From Acidobacteriota bacterium (GTDB lineage: Bacteria; Acidobacteriota; Blastocatellia; Pyrinomonadales; Pyrinomonadaceae), in assembly GCA_016718135.1 (NCBI GenBank), contig JADKEF010000006.1, positions 286,026 to 350,025 on the forward strand: a stretch of 64,000 bases of DNA, read 5' to 3'. The position numbers were made by a program, and so were the translations under genes. Of the stretch, positions 24,578-32,981 are shown piece by piece; positions within the stretch are counted from its first letter, which is position 1, and every line of letters starts with the position of its first letter. The notes beneath the pieces were generated by a model. It was not told the DNA's origin. It was given only the letters and a program-made list of their open reading frames with translations, and made no database searches.

Positions 24578-25916
24578 TTTCAAGGTTTCCAAGTCTCTTG
24601 TTGTGCACGAATCTGAAGATCTGATCCTAATAATCTACACAACCAAATACCGCCTCGGCGGTCATCAATTCCCCGTGGTTGCGGAGACATTGGCGGCGGA
24701 AAAGCGTGCTTCCGGCTTTAATGGCGAGATCGTTACTCGCCCAGTCGAGTCGAAACGCGACGTGCTGCAGGCGATCGGCGACATCCGCGATGCCGGAAAG
24801 AAGATAAGTGAATTTATCTTCGTCGGCCATTCCGGAATGTACGGGCCGATGTACGGCACGGTAGCGTTTCCCGAGCAATTTTCACCTTACGAATGGGAGC
24901 AGATGGATATTCCGTTTGCCGACACAGCCACAGCTGCGTTTTACTGCTGCCGCTCGGCACGTTGGTTCGCTCCGTTTTTTGCACATACTTTTAACGTTCC
25001 GACATACGGCTTTTTCTGGTACACGACATTTTCACGCAGCAAAGAAAAGTACGTTTCCGCAGGTGACAGCTCTGACGGGCCGCTCTACACGATCGGTTGC
25101 ATGGGCCGTAAATCACACGGTTACCTTGCCGCGGCGAAAAAGCGGCTTGGCTTTATGCCCGCCGAGGAAATGAAGCGTTTCGAGCCGCGTCCGCCGGATG
25201 GTGACACCTCTTACGATCACGTCGCTGAGTTGTACGATGCTGCTTTCCAAGACATTCGGGTTCGTCAGGACGAGTGGAAATGGCTGAACGCGCATCTCCC
25301 GACAGGCAAGATCGATATGCTGGACATCGGCTGCGGTAACGGCGCTTTGCTCTATGCACTGCGTGATCGGATCGGCACGGGCATCGGTGTCGACGAATCG
25401 GCCGGCATCATCGAGCGTGCAAAGCTCAAGAACGCCGCCAACGAACACGTCTCATTTCAAAAGATCGACGGCCCGGTGCTACCATTTCCCGACGATTCGT
25501 TTGATGTCGTGACGTCGCTGATGTCATTCCGTTATCTCGACTGGGATCCGTTGCTCGCTGAGATCAAACGCGTAATGCGACCCGGCGGCAAGTTCCTGAT
25601 CATCGATATGGTCACGGTTCCGGTAGGGTTCGGTGAATACCCGCGTTTAGTGTCGGACAAGCTACGCACGATGCGTGGCCAGAAGGCGAATGCGAAATTT
25701 GATGCCGCACTAAAGAAACTAGTCTCACATCCCGACTGGAAAAAGATGCTCGAGTACAATCCGATCCGATCCGAACACGAGATGAAATGGTATCTCGAAA
25801 GCCGTTTTCCGGGACAACAAATGGAGATCTTAAACATGGCCTGGCACTCGCGCATCGTCGCCTTCGACAGCGGCCCGGTCGAGGGTGGGGTTGAGGTGAA
25901 ATTATCGTATCCGTAA
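24561..25916 (+). CDS. Fusion of a caspase-like domain and a class I SAM methyltransferase
   Basis: A 451-residue two-domain protein. The N-terminal 200 residues carry 'FIFVGHSGMYGPMYG' with His90 and 'TAAFYCCRSARWF' with Cys129 or Cys130, spaced as in caspase-fold (C14/C25/CHAT) proteases. The rest is a methyltransferase: motif I 'MLDIGCGNGALLYAL' from residue 253, then 'VLPFPDDSFDVVTSLMSFRY' and 'RVMRPGGKFLIIDM'. I know of no standard protein with this order, and whether the dyad is catalytic is unknown. It starts inside the end of the radical SAM gene at GTG 24561; an in-frame GTG at 24603 is an alternative. Confidence 0.7.
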   Translation: MARWYNFKVSKSLVVHESEDLILIIYTTKYRLGGHQFPVVAETLAAEKRASGFNGEIVTRPVESKRDVLQAIGDIRDAGKKISEFIFVGHSGMYGPMYGTVAFPEQFSPYEWEQMDIPFADTATAAFYCCRSARWFAPFFAHTFNVPTYGFFWYTTFSRSKEKYVSAGDSSDGPLYTIGCMGRKSHGYLAAAKKRLGFMPAEEMKRFEPRPPDGDTSYDHVAELYDAAFQDIRVRQDEWKWLNAHLPTGKIDMLDIGCGNGALLYALRDRIGTGIGVDESAGIIERAKLKNAANEHVSFQKIDGPVLPFPDDSFDVVTSLMSFRYLDWDPLLAEIKRVMRPGGKFLIIDMVTVPVGFGEYPRLVSDKLRTMRGQKANAKFDAALKKLVSHPDWKKMLEYNPIRSEHEMKWYLESRFPGQQMEILNMAWHSRIVAFDSGPVEGGVEVKLSYP

Positions 25917-25923
25917 AATTATC

Positions 25924-26025
25924 AACCGCGAAATACGCGAAATTGACTAAATAAGGACAAGAGTTTAGTTAATTTCCGATCTCTGATTTCTTCTTTTTAG
26001 TGTCTTTTCGCGTATTTCGCGGTTA
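25924..26025. repeat. Hairpin repeat with CCGCGAAATACGCGAA arms
   Basis: Near-perfect inverted arms at 25924-25942 and 26006-26025 enclose about 63 bases. The unit resembles the repeat at 46351-46423. It separates the methyltransferase fusion from the racemase-like gene, which continue on the same strand. Confidence 0.8.
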
Positions 26026-26032
26026 ACTATTC

Positions 26033-26776
26033 ATGAAAAAAATCGCGATCATCGACTGGGGCATAGGCGGCATCAGCATTTACAAGCTTGTGAAAGAAAA
26101 GCTTGGCCTGCCCGTCGTCTATTTTTCTGATACAGGTGCGACACCGTACGGAAAAATGTCGCGTAGTGAGTTGGTCTCCCGATTGAACAGCGTGATCGCT
26201 TTCCTGAAAGATCGCGGCGTCACCCATCTCGTAATCGGCTGTAACGCGGCAAGCACAGCGATCCCATTTCTTTCTGATCAAGGCCTCAAGATCGAAGGGA
26301 TGATCGAGAATGCCGTTTCGGCTTCGATGAAGTATAAGCCACAGCGATTGGCGGTCATCGGTGGACGACGTACGGTGGCTTCTGGTGTCTATAGGAAAGG
26401 CTTTGCGGCTCACGGCATTAAGATCGAGCAACGCATCGCCCAGCCACTTTCCGGGCTGATCGAGAGCGGCGATATTTCATCCGATAGGCTTCGCAACGAA
26501 GCCAAAAAGATCCTCGACCCGATCAGGAACTGCTCACACATCCTCCTTGCGTGTACTCATTATCCCGCAATAACTTCTTTGCTGGAAGAACTCGTATCGC
26601 CGAAAACCGAGTTCATCGATCCCGCCGGTTCGCTCGTTGAGAAGATCTCGAAATGGAAGGTGGAAACTGAAGGAGTAGACGAATTCCTGACCTCCGGCGA
26701 CCCGCTGGCCATGAAACGCTCGGCAAAACTCGCATTTGGTGTCGAGATCGACACCGTTAATAAAGGTCGAATTTAG
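26033..26776 (+). CDS. Glutamate/aspartate racemase-like protein
   Basis: A 247-residue member of the Asp/Glu racemase fold. Both catalytic Cys motifs are present: 'LVIGCNAASTAI' (Cys about residue 67) and 'HILLACTHYPAITSL'. The N-terminus 'IAIIDWGIGGISIYKLVK' and 'TGATPYGKMSRSEL' resemble MurI, so D-glutamate formation for cell wall is possible. 'DWGIGG' for 'DSGVGG' and short length leave other substrates open. The gene lies at the end of the radical SAM group, separated from it by a hairpin repeat. Confidence 0.75.
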   Translation: MKKIAIIDWGIGGISIYKLVKEKLGLPVVYFSDTGATPYGKMSRSELVSRLNSVIAFLKDRGVTHLVIGCNAASTAIPFLSDQGLKIEGMIENAVSASMKYKPQRLAVIGGRRTVASGVYRKGFAAHGIKIEQRIAQPLSGLIESGDISSDRLRNEAKKILDPIRNCSHILLACTHYPAITSLLEELVSPKTEFIDPAGSLVEKISKWKVETEGVDEFLTSGDPLAMKRSAKLAFGVEIDTVNKGRI

Positions 26777-27756
26777 TTGGCTGCTTTCTCCGGTTCATCG
26801 ATCGCATCTGTTCCCTGCCCGGCGAAAAACAAATACGAATACATCGCGAGCCCAGTGCCCACGCCAGTCGCGATCTTGACGAATGCTGGCAATCCTGACG
26901 GCGATAGAAAGCCTTCGATAATGCCGGCAACGACGAGAAAACATGCGCAGCCGATGACAATCTTGGCGGCCTCCATTCCCTTCTTCTTGAGTGCCTGGCC
27001 GCGGGTTAGGTCGCCGGGGTCGATAATGGCGTAGCCGATCATCATACCAGAACCGCCGCAGAAGAAGATCGTTGAAAGCTCGACCACGCCGTGGCCGACG
27101 ACGAAGGTTGCGAGCGAATTGCCGAATGGTGGATTGAGTTTGTAGCACGCTCCAAATACACTGCCGAGCCTCGCTCCTTCAAAAGCCAGATCGTAAAACG
27201 CCCCGACACCAAAGAAAGCTCCCATCGCAAAGACACGCATCGTGACGAGAATGTTGTTCGAGAGAATGCTCGTAGCCCCGATCTGATTGGCGTCGTTAAG
27301 CCGCAGCCACCATTGATTCCCCGCCGTGATCTCGGAAGTGATGCCCGAAAGCATTACAAAATGCGTGAAGTCAGTATCGTACCAGGTCGCAATAAACCCA
27401 AAGATCGCAAACCCGACAAATATTCCGAAAGCCAACGCCATGTATCGCCAATTAGCTCGAAAAGTCTGCGGCAGATCCGTCGCGAAGAACTTCCAGATCA
27501 GATTCGCCCCTTCACCTTCAGCACGATATATTCGCCCGTGGGCTCGGATGACGAGGCTGTTGAGGTAATTGATCAACTTCGGGTCGCGAGTTTCGGCACG
27601 TGCGATGGCGAGATCCGACGCGGCCCGACGATAAAGCTCGCCAAATTCGCGCACCTCCATCTTCGACAACCCACGCAGCCCGCCGCCCGGCATCATCGCC
27701 AGCAAGTCTTCGAGTCGCTGCCAGTTGTCTTTGTGTTGTTCGAGAAAACGGTTCAC
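26773..27756 (-). CDS. SpoIIM/DUF95-family integral membrane protein
   Basis: A 327-residue protein with an N-terminal helical domain ('EVREFGELYRRAASDLAIAR', 'INYLNSLVIRAHGRIYR') and about five membrane segments ('ALAFGIFVGFAIFGFIATWY', 'LATFVVGHGVVELSTIFFCG', 'IVIGCACFLVVAGIIEGFL'). This is the layout of stage II sporulation M-like proteins found in many non-sporulating bacteria, where the role is not settled. No sporulation genes are nearby. It overlaps the stop of the racemase gene by four bases on the opposite strand, and the next gene is a small zinc-ribbon protein. Confidence 0.85.
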   Translation of the reverse strand: MNRFLEQHKDNWQRLEDLLAMMPGGGLRGLSKMEVREFGELYRRAASDLAIARAETRDPKLINYLNSLVIRAHGRIYRAEGEGANLIWKFFATDLPQTFRANWRYMALAFGIFVGFAIFGFIATWYDTDFTHFVMLSGITSEITAGNQWWLRLNDANQIGATSILSNNILVTMRVFAMGAFFGVGAFYDLAFEGARLGSVFGACYKLNPPFGNSLATFVVGHGVVELSTIFFCGGSGMMIGYAIIDPGDLTRGQALKKKGMEAAKIVIGCACFLVVAGIIEGFLSPSGLPAFVKIATGVGTGLAMYSYLFFAGQGTDAIDEPEKAAN

Positions 27757-27770
27757 ATTTTGAGAGTCAA

Positions 27771-28646
27771 CTAACTTGGGAATTCGCCAGTCTTTGCCGG
27801 ATCACGTTCTACGCTTAAAAGGTTCGTCGTTCGCTCCGTTACCGAACCAACCGGCGTTGGAGGCTGTGAGGCGATCGGAAAGAGTAAAGGCGGAGCTGGT
27901 TCGGCGCTCAGCTCGTCCGGAGCTTTAGGACGCTTGAGCGATCGGGTCACTCTATTCCAACCGAATCCGACAAAGATCACGCTGAGAAATTGCAGTGCGA
28001 GGCCGATGATGAGAAGGGTGCCGATCCCCTTGCCAAACACAACCCCCGACATAAGCATCGTCAGCAAAGCAGCTCCGGTCACCCCGAAAGCAGCGGCTGA
28101 CGCGATGAAGGTCGACACTACGGACGTGTGTCCCGCACGTATCTCCGCCGACATTCTCAGCACTTCGAGTTCGCTCGACTCGACACTCATCTTCGTTCCG
28201 CAGCGGCGGCAGAATCTCGAGTCGTCCGTCGATTCGGTGCCACATGCCGAGCATATCTTATCGATCGAGCGAACCGTCGCGAGTGCCGAGATGGCCTCGG
28301 CCTCGCGGGTTAGAATTTCCTTTTCGCCCTTCGAGAGTGACGGATGCTTTACGACATAGTCAAACGTTGCTCTCGTGGCGTGATCGCCCTGCGGTTTGAG
28401 CTTAACGATCAGCGTCATCGGATAGTCGAGCACATCAGCTGACGAATACGAAGTGCCCCAGCCGCGCGCTTCACGCCGTCCTCGGACGACGCTTTCCTCA
28501 TCGTCCAGAATATCGTAGCCGAGCCGCTCCATTGCGGCTGTTAGGCGGTTGCTTACACTTTCACGGTCACCAACGAGCACACGGCGCAAATAATGCTCGG
28601 TCATGTGATATGGATTTGAGTCGGCCGAAAAAAGCACTTCTGACAT
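27771..28646 (-). CDS. Zinc-ribbon membrane protein of unknown function
   Basis: A 291-residue protein. The N-terminal 125 residues have no clear motif. They are followed by a zinc ribbon, CSACGTESTDDSRFCRRCG (about residues 132-150), and two membrane segments around residues 180-230. The C-terminal tail is Pro-rich and cytoplasmic or periplasmic. It sits in the same orientation just upstream of the SpoIIM-like gene (14-base gap), so the two may be one operon. Nothing in the sequence shows a reaction. Confidence 0.7.
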   Translation of the reverse strand: MSEVLFSADSNPYHMTEHYLRRVLVGDRESVSNRLTAAMERLGYDILDDEESVVRGRREARGWGTSYSSADVLDYPMTLIVKLKPQGDHATRATFDYVVKHPSLSKGEKEILTREAEAISALATVRSIDKICSACGTESTDDSRFCRRCGTKMSVESSELEVLRMSAEIRAGHTSVVSTFIASAAAFGVTGAALLTMLMSGVVFGKGIGTLLIIGLALQFLSVIFVGFGWNRVTRSLKRPKAPDELSAEPAPPLLFPIASQPPTPVGSVTERTTNLLSVERDPAKTGEFPS

Positions 28647-28828
28647 TAAAAGCCCTCCTAAGAACCTTCTACATATTGCATAAACTCAATACGAAATCGC
28701 AAATGTCGAAGTTGCCAGTTGCCGTCAAATTTAACATCACCGTAACATTGCCTAAGCGTGGCGTCTCGGCCAATCTGACTCCGCCGTTTTGGTTCGAGCC
28801 GTCCTGTCTCTAAAATCAAGTATTAGCG

Positions 28829-30688
28829 ATGTCCGAAGAAGTACGCAAATATCACGAAGAGGATGCTATCGGCAAGACCTACGACTTTCGAGTCGCACGT
28901 CGTCTGTTTGGCTATCTTAAGCCGTATTGGCGGCTCGCTACCGTAGCCATCTTCCTAACGCTGCTTACAAATATACTGATCAGCACTCAGCCGTACTTTA
29001 CCAAGATGGCGGTCGATGATTTCATCACGCCGAAAAAGACGGATGGGATATGGCTGTTTGCTCTCGCATTTTTTGGTGTCTTTCTCTTTCGGTTCATCTT
29101 CTCGTACATTCAGGAAATACTGCTAAACACGGTGGGCCAGCGGGTGATGTTTGACCTACGAACAGAGCTTTTTACGAAGCTTCAGAAGCAAGAGGTCGCG
29201 TATTACGATCAATATCCTGTCGGCCGAACGATGACGCGATTGACCGGAGACGTCGATGCTCTTAATGAACTCTTCACGTCGGGCGTGATCGATGTGCTCG
29301 GAGATCTGGTCATTATCTTTGCAATTATCGGGATAATGTTCTGGCTGGACTGGAAGCTTGCTCTCGTTTCTCTCATCACCGTGCCACTGCTTTTCACCGC
29401 GACGAACTGGTTTCGCAAACACGCCCGCCGCGGCTTTGATCGTGTGCGTACTCGCAATGCGAAGCTAAGTGCTTTCCTGCAAGAGTACATTTCCGGAGCT
29501 CAGACCGTTCAGCTTTTCAACGCCGAGCGTAAGGCTCAGTCGCGTTTTCGCGAGATCAACGACGACTATCGAAATGCAAATATCGAGACGATCTTCTATT
29601 ACTCGGTGTTCTATCCTCTGGTCGATTTTATCGGTGCGATCGGGATCGCCGTGGTGATCTTTGCGTTTGGATATCAGTTTCTTGGCGGATTCGCGGCCGC
29701 CGGAACCGCATTGTCGGTTGGCGTTCTCGCGGCATTCATTCAATATTCACTCCAACTCTTTCAGCCGATACGTGATCTGTCAGATAAATTCAATGTGCTT
29801 CAGGCCGCCATCGTGGCTTCGCATCGGATCTTTATACTGCTCGATCGAGATGTCGAAATAACATCGCCAGCCGAGCCAAAACGTCGAGGGAAGGTTGCCG
29901 GAACGATCGAATTCGAGGATGTTTGGTTCGCTTACAAGAACGAAGATTGGGTGCTAAAGGGCTTGTCGTTCAAGATCGATCTCGGCGAGAGCATTGCCCT
30001 CGTCGGCCACACCGGCTCGGGCAAGACGACGATCACCAATTTGATAATGCGTTTTTACGACGTCCAGAAGGGCCGCATTCTGGTCGATGGCGTGGATATT
30101 CGCGAATGGGAGCTGCACGATCTGCGTTCCAATTTCGCCGTCGTGTTGCAGGACGTATTTCTTTTTAGCGGTTCGATCGAGAACAATATTCGGCTTGGGA
30201 ATAAGTCGATCGACCGCGAGCGGGTCGAGTGGGCAGCGAAGGAAGTGCACGCCGATGAATTTATCACGCGGATCGAGGGCGGCTACGAATCGTTGGTAAA
30301 GGAACGCGGCGGCGGGCTGTCGGTCGGGCAAAAGCAGTTGATCTCATTTGCCCGTGCACTCGCATTCGACCCGACGATCCTGATCCTGGACGAAGCCACC
30401 AGCTCCATCGACACCGAGACCGAACAGCTTATTCAGCAAGCCGTCGAACGCGTCATGACAGGACGCACTTCCCTCGTCGTCGCACACCGTTTATCGACGA
30501 TCCAAAAGTGCGACCGCATCATTGTCCTGCATCACGGTGAGCTCCGTGAGATTGGCTCGCACAGCGAACTTCTCACACTTCGCGGCCTGTATTGGCGGCT
30601 ATTCCAACTGCAATATTCCGACGAAAAGCTCCATGTTTCGCAGGATGCTCTTGGCGGCGAAGATACTCTCGAGACCAGTCTTGCGTGA
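28829..30688 (+). CDS. ABC exporter half-transporter (MsbA-like)
   Basis: A 619-residue fused permease and ATPase, the usual length of lipid or drug exporters. The six-helix membrane domain covers about residues 30-330. The ATPase has Walker A GHTGSGKT at residues 393-400, signature 'GGGLSVGQKQLISFARALAF', Walker B 'TILILDEATSSIDTETE' and the H-loop 'SLVVAHRLSTI'. It probably works as a homodimer, since no partner ATPase gene is adjacent. The signature LSVGQ differs slightly from canonical LSGGQ. Substrate not predictable. Confidence 0.93.
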   Translation: MSEEVRKYHEEDAIGKTYDFRVARRLFGYLKPYWRLATVAIFLTLLTNILISTQPYFTKMAVDDFITPKKTDGIWLFALAFFGVFLFRFIFSYIQEILLNTVGQRVMFDLRTELFTKLQKQEVAYYDQYPVGRTMTRLTGDVDALNELFTSGVIDVLGDLVIIFAIIGIMFWLDWKLALVSLITVPLLFTATNWFRKHARRGFDRVRTRNAKLSAFLQEYISGAQTVQLFNAERKAQSRFREINDDYRNANIETIFYYSVFYPLVDFIGAIGIAVVIFAFGYQFLGGFAAAGTALSVGVLAAFIQYSLQLFQPIRDLSDKFNVLQAAIVASHRIFILLDRDVEITSPAEPKRRGKVAGTIEFEDVWFAYKNEDWVLKGLSFKIDLGESIALVGHTGSGKTTITNLIMRFYDVQKGRILVDGVDIREWELHDLRSNFAVVLQDVFLFSGSIENNIRLGNKSIDRERVEWAAKEVHADEFITRIEGGYESLVKERGGGLSVGQKQLISFARALAFDPTILILDEATSSIDTETEQLIQQAVERVMTGRTSLVVAHRLSTIQKCDRIIVLHHGELREIGSHSELLTLRGLYWRLFQLQYSDEKLHVSQDALGGEDTLETSLA

Positions 30689-30756
30689 TAAAAGCCGTTT
30701 GCCCGCCAAAACCCGCTCCGACTTCATCCAAAACTACGTTTCCAGCGAAATAAACA

Positions 30757-30786
30757 TTACAAAAGCGCTACTTTTGGGAGTATAAT
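30757..30786 (+). promoter_or_regulatory. ribA promoter with an internal palindrome
   Basis: TTACAA (30757-30762) and TATAAT (30781-30786) are 18 bases apart. Between them lies the palindrome CAAAAG-CGCTA-CTTTTG (30760-30776), a candidate operator in the spacer. The start codon of ribA is about 19 bases downstream of the -10. Confidence 0.5.
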
Positions 30787-30804
30787 TGCATCATAGGAGT
30801 AAGA

Positions 30805-31452
30805 ATGTTAGATAATCCTTCTCTAACGGAAAGCAGCCCCGACTGTCCGTGGACTTCGCCATCTATTACGGTGGAACAGGTCGCGAACGCCAAGCTGCCG
30901 ACCGAATTCGGAGAATTTCGTATAGCAGGCTATCGTTCGCTCATAAGCGACGAAGAGTTTGTCGTTATTTACAAGGGGGAAATGGACGGTGATACGCCGA
31001 CGCTTGTGCGTATCCATTCGCAATGTCTGACGGGCGATGTCTTTGCATCGATCAAGTGCGACTGCGGTCCGCAGCTGCACGCGGCGATGCGTATGGTCGA
31101 GGCCGAGGGCCGCGGAGCCATCGTTTATCAACAGCAGGAAGGCCGTGGCATCGGCATCCTCAACAAGATCCGAGCCTACGCATTGCAGGACGAGGGAGCT
31201 GACACGGTCGAGGCAAACGAAGAATTGGGCTTTGCCATAGATGCCCGCGACTATCAGCAGTGTGCTGAGATCCTATTCGACCTTGGCCTTTGCAAGGTAA
31301 AGGTGATCTCGAATAACCCCGATAAGCTCGCGGCCCTGGAACGTGCCGGGTTGACCATCGTCGAGCGCGTGCCTATCGAGGTCAAATCTGAAGAACCGGC
31401 GGCACATTATTTGAGGACAAAGAAGGAAAAGATGGGACATTATTTGAGCTAG
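30805..31452 (+). CDS. ribA: GTP cyclohydrolase II
   Basis: A 215-residue stand-alone GTP cyclohydrolase II, the first step of riboflavin synthesis (GTP to diaminopyrimidine). The Cys-x-Cys zinc-binding region is 'GDVFASIKCDCGPQL', and the conserved 'YQQQEGRGIGILNKI' holds the catalytic Arg and substrate loop. 'AIDARDYQQCAEIL' and 'SNNPDKLAALERAGL' match the C-terminal half. A RibB (DHBP synthase) domain, which many bacteria fuse to this protein, is missing. No FMN riboswitch is recognisable upstream. Confidence 0.92.
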   Translation: MLDNPSLTESSPDCPWTSPSITVEQVANAKLPTEFGEFRIAGYRSLISDEEFVVIYKGEMDGDTPTLVRIHSQCLTGDVFASIKCDCGPQLHAAMRMVEAEGRGAIVYQQQEGRGIGILNKIRAYALQDEGADTVEANEELGFAIDARDYQQCAEILFDLGLCKVKVISNNPDKLAALERAGLTIVERVPIEVKSEEPAAHYLRTKKEKMGHYLS

Positions 31453-31489
31453 CGATTAGCTCGCACAACTGGTTTTTGGGAGGTTTTAG

Positions 31490-32491
31490 ATGAAGTTGAC
31501 AATTTCAAGGATCGTGAAAGTTTCGGCTCTTGCTGCGCTTTTGTTGTTACTGGATGCCTCGGCATTTGGGCAGACAAATCGTATCTCGGGGCAGGTTTAT
31601 GGCCCCAGTCGTCGTCCCCTTGCTGATGTCTATGTTGAGCTGCTTAACGAGGTCAACTCTGTCTTAATGAGGACCCGGACAAACGGCTCAGGAGGGTTCC
31701 AGTTTGGTGGGATGACATCCGGCCGGTTTACCATTCTGGTCCGTCCGTTCGGCACGGACTACGAAGAGCAGTCGCAGGAGGTCGAGATCGTAAACGTGGT
31801 CATCGGCGGCCGCCGAAGCTCCGATGCGGCCAACGCTGACTTTTATCTCAAGCCTCGCCGAAATGCGAATAATCCGACCGCCGCGGCCGGCGTAGTGTTC
31901 GCTCAGGAAATACCAACTGATGCCAAAAAGGCCTTTGAGTCGGCCGTAACCGAGTTTGAAGCAAAGCGCGATGACGCCGGTATAGCTTTGCTCGAGACTG
32001 CGGTGAGGATCTACCCCGATTATTATTACGCATTGGACAGGCTTGGCAGTGAGTATTTGAAAAAACAGAGTTACGCTGACGCACAGAAGTATTTTGAACG
32101 CTCGGTCGCGATCAACCCAAAATCCTCGAACAGTTGGTACGGCCTTGCTTTCGCTCTATTTTCGGCCGGCCAGACAGATCGATCTATCGAGGCCGGAAAG
32201 AAAGCTGCAACTTTGGCCCCAGAGAATACCGACATCAATCTAATGCTCGGCATCGCTCTTCGTCGTGGACGTCAGTACACGGACGCCGAAAAGGCCATGC
32301 TCAAGGCGAAGAAGCTCTCTAATGGACTCTCCGCCGATACATCATGGAATCTTGCTCTGCTTTACGCTTACAATCTACGCAATCAACGCCTCGCAGCAGA
32401 CGAACTTGAGAATTTTTTGAAGGTAAGGCCTGATCATCCGGATGCAGAACGCCTGAAGCGGCTTATCAGACAATTTAGGCTCGGCGTGTAG
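31490..32491 (+). CDS. Secreted TPR protein with N-terminal carboxypeptidase-regulatory domain
   Basis: A 333-residue exported protein. The signal peptide ends near 'DASAFGQ'. Residues 30-120 form a beta-sandwich regulatory domain ('ISGQVYGPSRRPLADVYVEL', 'SGGFQFGGMTSGRFTILVRP'). The C-terminal half is several TPR units ('YYALDRLGSEYLKKQSYADA', 'SNSWYGLAFALFSAGQ'). It probably acts as an envelope scaffold or protein-binding factor; partners are unknown. A strong terminator follows. Confidence 0.8.
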   Translation: MKLTISRIVKVSALAALLLLLDASAFGQTNRISGQVYGPSRRPLADVYVELLNEVNSVLMRTRTNGSGGFQFGGMTSGRFTILVRPFGTDYEEQSQEVEIVNVVIGGRRSSDAANADFYLKPRRNANNPTAAAGVVFAQEIPTDAKKAFESAVTEFEAKRDDAGIALLETAVRIYPDYYYALDRLGSEYLKKQSYADAQKYFERSVAINPKSSNSWYGLAFALFSAGQTDRSIEAGKKAATLAPENTDINLMLGIALRRGRQYTDAEKAMLKAKKLSNGLSADTSWNLALLYAYNLRNQRLAADELENFLKVRPDHPDAERLKRLIRQFRLGV

Positions 32492-32512
32492 AACGCATTT
32501 GATTTATTACTC

Positions 32513-32539
32513 AAGGCTGCCGCCAGGCAGCCTTTTTTC
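32513..32539 (+). terminator. Terminator after the TPR gene
   Basis: AAGGCTGCC (32513-32521) pairs with GGCAGCCTT (32526-32534) over a 4-base loop, followed by a T run. Confidence 0.9.
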
Positions 32540-32924
32540 GTTGATGGCAGGATCGTCGCATCTCGTGGTATCGGTCCGTAAAATATCCCGTCCTTTTAGA
32601 TCAGCGGCTCTCTTACGACCAACTTGGGACTCAAAGTTATCTTCTCGGCGAACTCGGTGAGATCCTCTGCCGACCTTTCATTGCAAGTCTGTGCTAGCTG
32701 CGGCTGGTGTGAAATTAGTGGCTACTCTGCTATGAAGTTGGTCGCGTCCCAGATCCCGGGCTTTCTCCGAGGGGGAATCCGCTAAGTAACGTGGGGGAGT
32801 TTGGCCTCGCTATTCAAGGTTCATTTTCTGCTCGTCAAGAGGACGGCCTCGTATGTTCGCCAACCCGGTTCTTTAGTGTCTCGCCAACATCTAGCTTTGA
32901 CCCAACGGCCAAGACCTTAGACGT
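32540..32924 (-). other. 385-base gap with a short degenerate reading frame
   Basis: No gene start is visible. On the reverse strand a closed frame of about 45 codons (stop at 32596-32598, open to about 32730) reads '...DLTEFAEKITLSPKLVVREP' and looks protein-like. The end resembles the C-terminal tail of LacI-type regulators, but this is a weak resemblance over a short stretch. It could be the remnant of a lost gene beside the TonB receptor gene. Confidence 0.2.
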
Positions 32925-32955
32925 AAAAAAGGCCGCCCGATAAAGGGCGGCCTTG
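32925..32955 (-). terminator. Terminator of the TonB receptor gene
   Basis: On the reverse strand AAGGCCGCCC and GGGCGGCCTT (32944-32953 and 32929-32938) pair over a 5-6 base loop and end in a run of six T. It lies just after the receptor stop. Confidence 0.9.
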
Positions 32956-32981
32956 AGGTTCATCGAAATGAACGAGTCTTA

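Noticed and set aside
26773..27756. Evidence for sporulation from SpoIIM
   Set aside because: SpoIIM-like proteins occur widely in non-sporulating bacteria and no other sporulation gene is present.
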